From Nipponacmea schrenckii (taxonomy: Eukaryota > Mollusca > Gastropoda > Lottiidae): 64,000 nt of DNA. This document shows positions 45,019 to 56,135 of the stretch, piece after piece. The notes under the pieces are model-generated. The model searched no databases. It had not been told where the DNA came from and saw only the letters and a program-made list of their open reading frames with translations. The stretch covers positions 14,822,534 to 14,886,533 of the forward strand of contig CM060203.1 of assembly GCA_030562195.1 (NCBI GenBank), given 5' to 3'. Within the stretch, counting starts at the first letter, position 1. The number at the start of each line of letters is the position of its first letter. The position numbers and the translations under genes are program-made.

Positions 45019-45419
45019 TAGGGCTGTGTATTTTAACTGAAAATAAATTTCTGATTAAATATTTATGTATTGCGATAGATCTCCCTATATTGTGATATTA
45101 TTGCGATATATTGAGAAATGTTATTGTTGAGTTGATAATTCAAGTTGTTTTATTTCTGAGCAACTTAAGTTCTGTCATCTGTTAGCGTAATTTTAAATGG
45201 ACAAAATATAATAATAATACACATTGACAATTTATTCAGTGGAAAACAACAACAATTTGGTAGATGTAAACATTTTGAGTACAACATTCAGACATAGCAA
45301 AGTGAAAGTTTAGTAAGAACATCGTCAATATCAATACACACAGTTTGCTATTGATATATAGGTTCTGTGGTGTCTCATATCATAATAGATTGATTTATCA
45401 ATTATTTCCGAAGGCCTTA
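45019..45419. mobile_element. hAT-like non-autonomous element with 8-bp target duplication
   Basis: Flanked by 'ctagctct' (45011-45018) and 'ctagctcg' (45420-45427), 7 of 8 identical. The left end 'tagggctgtgtattttaact' and the complement of the right end 'taaggccttcggaaataatt' are loosely inverted. The interior is rich in 'ttgcgatatattg'-type sequence, common in such elements. 401 bp with no transposase. A fragment of the same right end lies at 19907-19993. Confidence 0.65.
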
Positions 45420-45759
45420 CTAGCTCGACTAGCCCTACTCTAATCCTAAATTAACAAACATTTTGAAAACTCATTAGTGGTTTATGACATATAAATAAAT
45501 TATACTTATTGACATATTCCTGGTCTAATGGTGTCGACCTACTTTTAATAGGATGGATTTTAACATCAAGTCAAGTCTCACAGGAATTGGATCCAAATTA
45601 ATAACAAAGTTAATGAGAGGGTATTTTATGTTGCCATGTCAACTCTGATATTTAGATATTCAATACTGTTATAAAGTATCTTATCGAGGTAAATTATATA
45701 TATTTTATCGATTACACAGAAATTAAGACTCTGAAATACAATTATAAAAAATTTCTCAA

Positions 45760-46945
45760 ACCAAGCTCTCTGCAATATTTTGCTGATATTATTTAGCTCT
45801 CTGCATTATTTGGCTGATATTATCTAGCTCTCTTCAATATTTTGCTGATATTATCTAGCTCTCTGCAATATTTTGCTGATATTATCTAGCTCTCTGCAGT
45901 ATTTTTCTGATAGTATCTAACTCTCTGCAATATTTTGCTGATATTATCTAGCTCTCTGCAATAGTTTGCTGATATTATCTAGCTCTCTGCAATATCTTAC
46001 TTATATTTTTTAGCTCTCTGACATATTTTGCTGATATTATCTAGCTTTCTGCCATATTTTGCTTTGCTGATATTATCTTGCTCTGCAATATTTTGCTGAT
46101 ATTATCTAGCTCTCTGCGATATTTTGCTGATATTATCTAGCTCTCTGCAATATTTTACTGCTATTATCTAGCTCTATGCCATATTTTGCTTATATTATTT
46201 AACTCTCTGCATTATTTGGCTGACATTAACTAGCTCTCTGCAATATTTTGCTGATATTATCTAGCTCTCTGCAATATTTTGCTGATAGTATCTAACTCTC
46301 TGCAATAGTTTGCTGATATTATCTAGCTCTCTGCAATATCTTACTTATATTTTTTAGCTCTCTGACATATTTTGCTGATATTATTTACCTTTCTGCCATA
46401 TTTTGCTGATATTATTTACCTTTCTGCCATATTTTGCTTTGCTGATATTATCTTGCTCTCTGCAATATTTTGCTGATATTATCTAGCTCTCTGCGATATT
46501 TTGCTGATATTATCTAGCTCTCTGCATATTTTACTGATATTATCTACTCCTGCTATATTTTGCTGATATTATCTAGCTCTATGCAATATTTTGCTGATAT
46601 TATCTAGCTCTCTGCGATATTTTGCTGATATTATCTAGCTCTCTGCAATATTTTACTGATATTATCTAGCTCTATGCCATATTTTGCTGATATTATCTAG
46701 CTCTCTGCCATATTTTGCTGATATTATCTAGCTCTCTGCCATATTTTTCTGATATTATCTAGCTCTCTGCCATATTTTGCTGATATTATCTAGCTCTCTG
46801 CCATATTTTGCTGATATTATCTAGCTCTCTGCCATATTTTGCTGATATTTTCTAGCTCTGTGCCATATTTTGCTGATATTATCTAGCTTTCTGTCATATT
46901 TTGCTTTGCTGATATTATCTAGCTCTCTGCAATATTTTGCTGATT
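45760..46945 (+). repeat. 1.2-kb minisatellite, 31-bp unit, about 38 copies, higher-order structure
   Basis: The unit is 'tattttgctgatattatcta' + 'gctctctgcaa'. Distinct variant strings recur in order: 'gcaatatcttacttatattt' at about 45985 and 46335, and 'ttttgctttgctgatattat' at about 46055, 46432 and 46903. This gives a higher-order period near 350-380 bp in the central part. The rightmost third is more uniform. Confidence 0.95.
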
Positions 46946-47044
46946 TATAATATGACAATTTCAGTTGTACTAATGTCATTTATGGCAGTACATAAGAAAA
47001 ATTAAAAACATTCTTTTTATCTACTCAAGTGTCAACTTTTCTAA

Positions 47045-47470
47045 TGCTTGAGGGCCTGCAGAAGGAAAAACATAACATAATATATAATACAAAAATACCC
47101 AAATATAATGGAATACTACCAAAACATACCAAGCATAACATATAACCTAAAACTACAACAACAAAACAGAATACTATCAAACATAACAAGCATAATATGT
47201 AACCTAAAAATACAACACAACATAACAGAACACTACCAAAATATACCAAACATAATACATATGTAACATAGCATACCAAAACAAAAAATAACCTAAACAT
47301 AATATAACCTAAACATAATATAACATAATAACTACCAAAATATAATACAACCAATCATAATGTAACCAAAACATGTAAAACATACAAAATACATACAAAA
47401 CATAATATAATGAACTTATACCAAAACATGATATAACCACAATATAATATAACCAAAACATGACTTGAAA
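47045..47470 (+). repeat. A-rich degenerate repeat, 'aaaacataatataac' type
   Basis: Low-complexity sequence of 'accaaaacataatataacc' variants with almost no G on this strand. The minus-strand 109-codon hydrophobic frame (47025-47354) results from this composition and is not a gene. Confidence 0.8.
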
Positions 47471-47754
47471 TAAAACATTCAAAAACAATATGTGTTAAAA
47501 TAAAGCAGTAGGTCAATAGACAGGGTGTAAAGAGCTACAGTAAAAGTAAGGATAGATACATGTAAACCTAATTAATATAGTCATACGGTTTTAAGCCGTC
47601 CTATAGGATGTAAAGATAACTAATTAAGTGAATTGATTAGTAGTAGTAATCAGATGTATTATAGTGGGAGTTGAGTTATCCACTGTTATAATAAATTAAT
47701 TTCATTCCATCACGTGTACACAACTTCTATTCTGTTCTTTTGAACAATGGTTTT

Positions 47755-48330
47755 AATTCTAGACCGTTTTATGTGTTTATTGAGTGAGAGGTAAATTTAT
47801 TACATTGTACAGGAAACTTGTCCTTCTAAATTGTCGGCTGCTGGAACTCAATAGCCTTTTGTTTGCAGTGTCTTTGACTTGGTTTTTGCCTGGTTTGATT
47901 TGAAGTGCATAGAGAATTGTTTGATTTGACAGTAAAGAAGTAGTATGTGTTTATTCTGTGATCAATTCCTTAAGTGTTCAAATAATCTAATGTTTAGGAC
48001 ACTTATGGATTTAAAATTTGCTCAAACGTGATATATTGTGTGCTTTTTTTGTTATCATGTGTAAGTTTTAGAAATTCAGATTCTTTAACTTAATTGTTAC
48101 TTTTGTCAGTCACTGAAACTTTAAGGTTCAGATTTTCAGTTTCTTTCATGTGATTGCGTTGAGAATCGGACAGTAAAGAAGTTTTATGTGTTTATTACGA
48201 TTGTTTTCAATACATTAAGTGTTTGTTGAGGAAACTTGTGGATTCTAGTTTTACCATTACTCCAATGTGATTAATTTTATGTTTTATGCTTCCAAATGTA
48301 AGGAATATGTTTGATTTGAATTTTGGTGAT
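47755..48330 (+). repeat. Very degenerate ~210-bp repeat
   Basis: Three blocks share 'cagtaaagaagt..tatgtg', 'tttatt' and 'ttaagtgtt...aggacact(t/g)' plus 'gtggatt'. Old and low confidence. Confidence 0.4.
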
Positions 48331-48904
48331 GTGTTTAGTACCTCAAAATGAACAATGCCTGAATTCCTCATTTTTGTGCTTCATGCTTCAAAATGTAGGG
48401 AAATCATTTGGATTCTTATTTTTTCTTTTCTTCATAAATATGAGTGAATATTTTACCTGTTATGTACAGGATTTTTTTTTCAGGTTATCTGGTGTTATTT
48501 ACATTAGTATTGTCTAGTATGTTTAGAACAAATAATTTGTGTAAAATGCATAATGGAAAAATGTGCTGTTCAGGTTTAAGACAATGGTTTTCCATTTTAG
48601 GGGAAAATTTGGGTCTTGAATATATGTAAATAGTCTTCAGAAGTACTAGAAGTACACGAAAATTGCTTCAAATTTACCTCAAACTAGCTTTGCTAAAAAT
48701 TGTACATTGGACTAAGGTACTATTGGTGAAACAGGTGGTGAATCTGTCTCTTTAATTTATATTTGGTGAAATTTAAGTTAATGTAAAGCAGTTTTTAGTG
48801 AGAAAAAAAGTGCAGGTTGTTTTCCATGGTCTTTGGCTTTTAAATTTTTTATTGTTTTCAAACGCCACAGATCTTTAGATTTAGGATCCTTAACAGTCTC
48901 TCTT
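48331..48904. other. No gene seen
   Basis: T-rich. The frames at 48323-48629 are composition-driven. Confidence 0.35.
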
Positions 48905-49105
48905 ACTCTTCTGCCTCTCATGGGCTAATGAAGACAGGCAACGCCATGCAGTGTGCAATGAGGTAAATTATGCTAGGACAGCAGCAGTAGCCTACTGTCG
49001 AGGGCCTCAGTTTATTGTCCTATCTGAATGGAAAGACACTTGTTCAATGTCACTCTCATACTTGCACCACTTCAGGCAAAACCAGGCTGAAAAATCTGAA
49101 GTCTC
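48905..49105 (-). mobile_element. SINE copy (family S), minus strand
   Basis: On the plus strand it reads 'cttctgcctctcatgggcta', 'atgaagacaggcaacgccat', 'gcagtgtgcaatgaggtaaa', 'gctaggacagcagcagtagc', 'ggcctcagtttattgtccta' and on into 'aaaccaggctgaaaaatct'. This is the reverse complement of the tail, centre and part of the head. The 94-codon frame 48951-49235 overlapping it is spurious. Confidence 0.8.
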
Positions 49106-49844
49106 TCTGAAAGATAAGTTTCTGGCTGTTGTCAAGGAAGTTGTGTCTAATGAAATTTTTCAGTTGCTTACGTGTACTTTGGTTCAATTGGCAAATCTCA
49201 ATGAAATCTGGTTAAGGTTCTCAGTTGTAAGGTAGACCATCCAATGTGGCATGAATTTAAATATTTTGTCAAGATGGTACCTTTAAGGTGAATAACATTT
49301 ATCAGCACTGAAGCTGCACTTAATCATAGTTGATTTAAATTTAATTCCTGTTTTTAAACCTAGTGAAATTCTTCAAATTCTAGTGATGTTGTTTTTGGAA
49401 TAATAAGTGTATGAATTCAAAGAAGCACTGTCTAGAATAATGATAAAACATTAAAGAATTATAGCATAATTATCAACATTGTTTAAAAAAAGGCCTGTAG
49501 CTCACTTGGTAGTTAATAATGATGCTGTGACTGACAGCTAGGAATTGCGGGTTTTAACATTACGGTTAAGTGATATTACGAAAGCACAGGTGCAGGTATG
49601 TAGGTGTAACCTCTTGTGAGAGAGTATTGTTTGTGAAGTTAGTTTGAAAAATATAAATATTAAAAATAAAGATCAAACGTTTTTAAATCTTAAATATATA
49701 AGAGGAATACTGTTACTATGGTAATAACATTTTTATATGTGGAACTGAGGGATTTTTCCTAAAAAAACAACTTAAATGAAAGAAGGATAAGGTTTAGTAA
49801 AATGCAGCTAGGGTTAGTTTTGAGGTAAATTTAACCATATTAGG
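49106..49844. other. No gene seen; tRNA-like patch at 49490-49560
   Basis: 'ggcctgtagctcacttggta' (A-box-like) is followed 45 bases later by 'gaattgcgggttttaac', a poor B box. Probably a decayed tRNA-derived sequence. Confidence 0.3.
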
Positions 49845-50229
49845 AACTGCAAAGATCATATTAATAAGTACAAAGATCATATTATTAAGTACGGTACAAA
49901 GATTATGAAGTACAAAGATCATATTATTAAGTACAAAAGATTATAAAGAACAAAGATCATATTAAGTACAAAGATTATGATGTACAAAGATCATATTATT
50001 AAGTACAAAGATTATGAAGTACAAAGATCATATTATTAAGTACAAAGATCATATTATAAAGTAAAGAGATATTATTAAGTAAAAGGATCATATTATAAAG
50101 TAACTAGACCATATTATAAAGTAAAGAGACCATATTATAAAGTAAAGAGAACATATTATAAAGCAAAGAGACCATATTTTAATAGTAGAGAGATATTATT
50201 ATAAAGTAAAGAGATATTATTATAAAGAA
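49845..50229 (+). repeat. Tandem array 'agtacaaagatcatattat', left part
   Basis: Units of 20-30 bp shift from 'ttaagtacaaagatcatatt' on the left to 'tataaagtaaagagatatta' on the right. The array resumes at 51715-51890 on the far side of TIR element copy 2, which therefore inserted into it. Confidence 0.85.
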
Positions 50230-50704
50230 AGGCGAGACCAATTTTTTTTCTTGTTTTACGGATCCGCCGACTCGCATTTTCAGGAAATCCGAAAAAAACA
50301 AAACAAAATCAGCTACGACAAAAAAAAAAACAGCCTCCATTCCCGATCAAAAAAAAAAAAACATCTTTTGATTTAGCGAGTTCAACTTCTGATTTGTTGT
50401 AAATTACAACTAAAATAATTGTGGATCTAAGCATTTTTTAGTAATAAACTCACTTCCAAAAATTACTCCAAGAAGATCAACAAAAAAGTATTCCCAAAAT
50501 TACAAAAACCGCTGCTACTTTGACTTTCGTCCATGAAAGCAATGATAGTCTCGATCACCCAAATGTCACAGATGTTCTGCTAATGCACTCGGACAATGGT
50601 TCTTATTTTGGATTGAAATAATATTGCTTACGCAAGTCTATTGAAATTGTGAAACGAAAATATTTCTAAAACCCGCGCATTCATTATATGCAAGGCATTC
50701 ATAA

Positions 50705-50850
50705 GGTATCCAGTTAAAACGGTAATATGTCAAAACGGTAACAAATTTTATTAGTTAAAACGGTAACAACTCCACCAAAACGGTAACAAAAATTTTCGGT
50801 TAAAACGATAACAACTCCACCAAAACGGTAACAGATTATTACTTTGATCA
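50705..50850. mobile_element. 146-bp insertion of unknown class, perfect 8-bp target duplication
   Basis: 'attcataa' occurs at 50697-50704 and 50851-50858, and copy 1 of the host element (near 2912-2926, complement) shows the uninterrupted site with one copy. The insert begins 'ggtatccagttaaaac' and ends 'ttactttgatca', with no terminal inverted repeat and no poly-A. It is made of 'aaaacggtaaca' repeated about six times, including a ~46-bp internal duplication ('gttaaaacg.taacaactcc' / 'accaaaacggtaaca'). An 8-bp duplication fits hAT-type insertion, but the ends do not. Confidence 0.85.
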
Positions 50851-50857
50851 ATTCATA

Positions 50858-51517
50858 ATGATGTTTCTTATAAATTGTGAAAAATTACGGAATAACCATA
50901 TAGTTGTACACTTAAGTTATTACAATGAAATGTTAATTCGGTTCTTTTTCAATATCAAAATTATTATTTTGTTGCCATGGGGTTTTCCTAGGATTTCTAG
51001 GCAAATTTTACTGAACCAATCATGTTCATTCTTTTATACAACTACACAATAGCCAGCCAATGAAATACGATTTCACAACTAGCTCTTTCAGAGATCGATG
51101 GAATTTGGAAAATGGTGTGGATGAAATGACATTTTATTTTGTTTTTCTGTTTATGCAAATGGCTTCACGCTATTTTAGTGTTACCGTAATAGAGCTCTGG
51201 AAACGCTCAATTGTTTGATTTGTATGAGCATCGACCGAACAGTTGGTGAACTGGCCAATTGCGCAATTGAAAAAGTAGGCCTTCTTGGCACGTCTTCAAC
51301 TTCGTCTACCAATGATGTCATTGATGAAGGACTACGTATCGAAAAGATCATAGCTTCAAAATCCACAAATAGTTTGGATATAACAGCAACTTCTACACCC
51401 CTTCATGTCATTGTGGGTTTTAATCTATTGTTTGTGACTGTGTTTATTTGCAAAGCCAATTCTGGTTCAAAATCTAAATCAGCTGAATTATTTCTGAATT
51501 ATGGGGCTGAAATTTGA
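50858..51517 (+). pseudogene. Decayed ORF inside TIR element copy 2
   Basis: Two open stretches, 50858-51052 and 51215-51517, correspond to the minus-strand reading in copy 1. A single-base deletion near 51190 ('gtaatagagc' against 'ataataagagc') breaks the longer frame. The distal part is open here where copy 1 has stops, so each copy lost the ORF independently. It includes a Ser/Thr-rich region (LLGTSSTSSTNDVIDEG) and the hydrophobic segment HVIVGFNLLFVTVFI. Function unknown; no transposase motif seen. Confidence 0.45.
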
Positions 51518-51714
51518 TATGGCAGTGGCACAATACCCATGATTGAATTAACTGCTCTGCTGTCCTCACACTATACAGCCGGGATTGGTGTGGATGTTTT
51601 TTGGGTTTTTTTCCCCTCCTACCCTCAATTTTGGTCTTTTTTTTTTTTCCCTCCTGCCTTTACAGATTTTTTCCAAAAAAATCCGAAAAACAAGAAAAAA
51701 AATTGGTCTGGCCT

Positions 51715-51890
51715 AAAGATATATTATTATAAAGTAAAGAGATATTATTATACAGTAAAAAGATCATATTATAAAGAAAGGAAAAATTATGAGGTAAAAA
51801 CTAATATTTATTATTATGTAAAAATGTAAATAAAATCATTTGGTAAAATGATCATAAAAAGATCATTATATTAATTAAAGAGATCATTTT
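51715..51890 (+). repeat. Tandem array 'aaagtaaagagatattatta', right part
   Basis: Continuation of 49845-50229 beyond the transposon, becoming A-rich and irregular to the right. Confidence 0.75.
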
Positions 51891-52794
51891 TTTTTTTGAT
51901 AAAAAGTTAGTAACACCATAATAATATTTTTGTGAATAAGAAGTAGGCACTGCGGCTTTGCACTCGACACCAACCGCTTTGATTGACTGCTAGCTGTGAG
52001 ATTAAAAAAAAATTTTAGTGGTTAGAAATAGGGCACAGTCTCTCAGCTCCCTGCTCGGTTTCTTCACCATGAAAAACTCCTAATAAGTATCAAACTATTA
52101 CTAAATATATTAATTATCTGGATATGATTATATCAATAACAAATATTTTATCGAAACGTGGCATGTTATTTATTAAAGTAATTGTTATCCATATTATTGT
52201 GTTTGGTTATTTATTACCCATTGACTAAATGCCACTTAAGAAAGTTAATATAGGAATATAGTATAGGAATATATAATATCACTAGTGACATGTTAACAAT
52301 CAAGATAAACGAGAACAAAACATGCCAATTTAAATTGAAGTTCGTGTTTTATATTTCCTCTATTTCGCAATCTCATTTTTTTATATTTAAATGTTAAGGT
52401 ATTAAAAGGTAAAGATGTTTAATATGTTATGGTGATTCGTGTTTTTTTTTATATAGTATTGTTTATTAGACGTTTGTTGTTCAAATACAGGGCATGTAAC
52501 TTGCTTGTCCCTAATGTTTTGAGAATCATGTGGATATATTTTAATGCATCTTGAAAATTAGTGGAAAAATCTGACATTGACAGTTTCTTTATGATTTGAT
52601 GAAATTGGATTCCAGCAGTACAACCAATGATTAAATATAAGAAACACATGTGAATATATTATGGTATAACACACTTCTTTAATATCAAAGTAGTGCATAA
52701 TTTTGCGTAACAATTTACATGTGTCGTCATTAGATGAAATGAAGAATAATTGATTGAAAAATTGAGTATCAAAATGTTAAAATTAAAGCAGAAT
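51891..52794. repeat. Mostly unannotated; foldback-family fragment at 52130-52240
   Basis: 'ttattaaagtaattgttatc' + 'catattattgtgtttggtta' near 52170 and 'actaaatgccacttaag' near 52225 match, in reverse, the insert at 6275-6459 ('cttgagtggcatttagtaat', 'ggataacaattactttatta'). No gene is seen in the rest. Confidence 0.55.
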
Positions 52795-53335
52795 TATGAA
52801 TATGAACCCCATGAAGGTTTTTTGTGAGTAATCTGTCAATATAGATATGAACCCCATGAAGGTTTTTGTTAATAATCTGTCAATATAGATATGAACCCCA
52901 TGAAGGTTTTTGTTTATAATCTGTCAATATAAATAAGAACCCCATGAAGGTTTTTTGTGAGTAATCTGTCAATATAGATATGAACCCCATGAAGGTTTTT
53001 GTTAGTAATCTGTCAATATAGATATGAAACCCATGAAGGTTTTTGTTAATAATCTGTCAATATAAATAAGAACCCCATGAAGGTTTATTGTTAGGAATTT
53101 GTAAATGTAAATATTAACCAGATGAAGGTTTTTTGTAAGTAACCTGTAAATATGAATATGAACCCATGAAGGTTTTTTGCTAGTAATCTGTAAATATGAA
53201 TATGAACCCAAAGGTTTTTTGTTAGTAATCTGTAAATATGAATATAAACCCCATGCAGTTTTTTTGTTAGTAATTTGTAAATATGAATATGAACCCCATG
53301 CAGGTTTTTGTTAGTAATCTGTAAATATAATGATG
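52795..53335 (+). repeat. Minisatellite, 44-46-bp unit, about 12 copies
   Basis: Units contain 'atatgaaccccatgaaggtt', 'tttgttagtaatctgtcaat' and 'atag'. The right half uses 'ctgtaaatatgaatatg'. Confidence 0.95.
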
Positions 53336-53621
53336 GAGTAATTTTGTACTTTTATGTAAACTAGTCAACAACATAAAATAAGCTCTGTGTAAATTATGTT
53401 ACAATCTATGAAAAAAAGATTACAGAAATTATCGTGCAGAATAGGCTTAAAAATGAAAGTGGTGCTAATGCAGAGATTTTATGCCGATTTATTTCAATTT
53501 AGATGTATTTCTGTCAGCCATTATTTCATACCTGACTTGAAACTGAATACAACCTTCCCAGTGAAAATTACTATAATCAGATTAAATGGAATATCATTGT
53601 CTAAATATTGGTTTTGTCAAC

Positions 53622-53772
53622 TGGGACCCTATTCTTAATTTATTTTAGTGTTGCAGTTATCTGATTGCCAATGAAAGAAATAGATTTTTAAATTTAATTC
53701 TGTTATCCAATCTGATAACTGTATTTCATTAAATCTGGATTTTATTTAAGTTATGTTTTAGAAAAAGGCCCT
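53622..53772. mobile_element. Short palindromic MITE, family M3
   Basis: The left end 'tgggaccctattcttaattt' and the complement of the right end 'aagggcctttttctaaaaca' are imperfectly inverted. Internal 'gcagttatctgattgccaat' and 'ccaatctgataactgtattt' are inverted. The 29867 element matches the right end ('aaacttaatccagatttt'). Confidence 0.5.
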
Positions 53773-54104
53773 TGATAAACCTTGATTTCAACTATCTGTA
53801 TCAGTTTAAAGAAAGCTAAAATTTATATATAAATTTAATAAGCTCCTCATCAAAAGAGACGTCAGTTTACGTATTTCATATGCCTACAAGAAATGTGGAG
53901 TTTTTATTCAAATTCAAGAATGCCAGTGGGTGTATATTACCTTTCCTGGCAAGCTATCTTTGATTTATGTCATGAAGAGCAACCCATAGTCTGTATATGC
54001 CTATAACATGAACAGTTTTGCCTCATTTTTCACCAAAATAGATATTTGATAATATGCATGGGACTCATTTTAATTACATGAAAGAATTAAAGAAAGAAAG
54101 AAAC

Positions 54105-54420
54105 AACTATATTTTACAAGGATAATAACTTAGGTTCACAAGTCCGTCATGACGATGATCCTTTCTACCAGATGGTCCTTGGCCAAACCTCTTGGCATTG
54201 ATCTTTCCCGGATTATCCGTATCCAATTGCATCTGGGTCGACTGGAATTATGAGTGAAGATGACTTATTACTCACGGGTCCGGCATTTTCACGGAAGTGT
54301 AAATACATGGTCGCAGGTCGCAGGTGGTAGTCGTCAGTCGATTTCATTGAAAACTTCTAGGGGGACATTATAGTGGTCACATATTGAAGGTGGGCTCTTA
54401 ATAAAGATTGTTGTGTGAGA
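54105..54420 (-). repeat. Dispersed repeat R2, longest copy
   Basis: The complement matches window positions 1-115 and ends in (tttc)n-like sequence ('gttgtttctttctttcttta'). It is more GC-rich than its surroundings and contains 'ggtcgcaggtcgcaggtggt' and 'ccggattatccgtatccaat'. The left (5') limit of the family is not defined; 'ggggacattatagtggtcac' near 54361 may belong to it. A 36-codon frame within it is chance. Probably a SINE or LINE 3' region; class unproven. Confidence 0.65.
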
Positions 54421-54639
54421 AGAATATAATGTAAATGTACACTTCATATGCACAAGCTATTTGAAATACCCACACAATAAAAAAATCAGATTGTACAGCT
54501 TGATTAATAATTAAATTTATTTTTCCGGTAGGTTAGACTAACTAGAGTATATTCTGATCTGATTTTACGCAGATTAAACATGAAGGATTTATTTATGGTG
54601 ATTTTTATCCAACCAGTAAACACGATACAGGGTGGAGTA

Positions 54640-55580
54640 TGGAACTATTGGTTGACTGTCAGTCTGTAATTGTAATATCATTCTTTGCACCCTCCAGTTT
54701 GACTTATTGCTATTATTACAACACTTTACACTGTCTAGGTTGACTCACTCCCTGTTATAAACTAGGTTAAATTACTAGTACCATTATAACCCTCTAGGTT
54801 GACTTGTTACTCTCTTTATAATTACCAGCTAGGTTGCCTTTCTGTTATCTTTACTATAAACTTCTACACCCTTTAGGGTGACTTGCTTTTCTATAGTTTC
54901 ATTATTACACTCTTTAGATTGCCTCTATGTTATGTTTATTACATCGTCTAGGTTGGCTTCATGATGTTTTTAGATTTGGTCTATTTTTTGTTTATTTCAT
55001 CCTCTAGGTTTGCTTCATGATGTATTTACTATATCTATTTACACTCTCTAGGTTGGCTTAATGATGTATTTACTATATCAATTTCCACTCTCTAGGTTGG
55101 CTTAATGACATATGTACTATATCTATTTACACTCCTAGGTTGGCTTCATGATGTATTTACTATATCTTTGTACACTCCTAGGTTGGCTTCATGATGTATT
55201 TACGATATCTATTTTCACTCTCTAGGTTGGCTTAATGATATATTTACTATATCAATTTACACTCTCTAGGTTGGCTTAATGATATATGTACTATATCAAT
55301 TTACATTCTCTAGGTTGGCTTAATGATATATTTACTATATCAATTTACATTCTCTAGGTTGGCTTAATGATATATTTACTATATCAATTTACATTCTCTA
55401 GGTTGGCTTAATGATATATGTACTATATCAATTTACATTCTCTAGGTTGGCTTAATGATATATGTACTACATCTATTTACACTCTCTAGGTTGGCTTAAT
55501 GATATATGTACTACACAATTTACACTCTCTAGGTTGGCTTATACTATATCTCTTTTTACCCTTTAGCTTGGCTCAAAATA
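54640..55580 (+). repeat. Minisatellite, 44-bp unit, about 20 copies
   Basis: The unit contains 'actctctaggttggcttaat' and 'gatatatttactatatcaat'. Left-hand units are diverged, longer and lack the 'actatatc' part; right-hand units are nearly identical, so growth was at the right. The core is shared with 126-310. Confidence 0.95.
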
Positions 55581-55859
55581 AGTTTTCCTGTTAGACATAA
55601 AATTGAATTATTATCACTGCTATGTTTTCTGAAATATTTTGCTATGGCCCTTTGCACTATCTTAGAAGGCTGTAATTGTAGTCAAGGTAATTATATAAAA
55701 ATAACACTATGAGGTATTTATGTACAGACATTGAGTAAGATATGAAGAAAAGATTACCTGTATTTTTAGCCTGTTAAACATATCTTCTATTCATATCTAT
55801 TGGTATATTTTATACATAAAGAATTAAAAAACCACAAAATCTTACGTATTATATTCATA

Positions 55860-56135
55860 TAAGGAAAGAGACAGACATACAAGAATAACAACTTCAGTTC
55901 ACATGGATAACTCACAAAGATATTAACTTTATTTCACAAGGGTCACAACACTGACAATTAGTTTACATGGACAACAATTTTAGTTCACAGGGATAACAAT
56001 TTATGTTCACAAGGATAAACAAAGATAACAACTTCAGTTCACAAGGATAACAACTTCAGTTCACAAGGATAACAGATTCTGTTCCTGAGTATCCTGGTCC
56101 TTTGCCAAAACTTTTTAAAATCGTATGCTTATTAA
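55860..56135 (-). repeat. Array grown from the end of repeat R2
   Basis: About nine units 'acaaggataacaacttcagt' + 'tc'. The end of R2 on this strand is 'acaaggataataacttaggt' + 'tcacaag' (54117-54145). At the right edge, 56080-56125 ('gttcctgagtatcctggtcc' 'tttgccaaaactttt') continues as R2 body ('tggtccttggccaaacctct'). The array thus replaces the tail of an R2 copy. Confidence 0.75.

Larger units (their letters stand above)
50230..51714 (+). mobile_element. TIR transposon-like element, copy 2, inserted in a tandem array
   Basis: The left end 'aggcgagaccaattttt' and the complement of the right end 'aggccagaccaattttt' are inverted, and both continue 'cttgttttac/cttgtttttc'. It is the reverse complement of 1739-3392 along most of its length, including the poly-A/T subterminal tracts. 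It lacks about 340 bp present in copy 1. Flanks 'taaagaa(a)' and 'taaagata' resemble an 8-bp target duplication, but the host array is itself made of such sequence, so this is not proof. It carries the nested insert 50705-50850 and a decayed ORF. Confidence 0.8.

Noticed and set aside
45760..46945. Regularly spaced repeats suggestive of a CRISPR array
   Set aside because: Units are contiguous 31-bp tandem copies without unique spacers, in a eukaryotic context; the same holds for every other array here.
47025..47354. 109-codon hydrophobic minus-strand frame resembling a membrane protein
   Set aside because: Low-complexity A-rich DNA translated on the opposite strand gives Leu/Val/Phe/Tyr/Cys runs by composition.
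48951..49235. 94-codon frame with mixed composition
   Set aside because: Lies on the opposite strand of a SINE copy.
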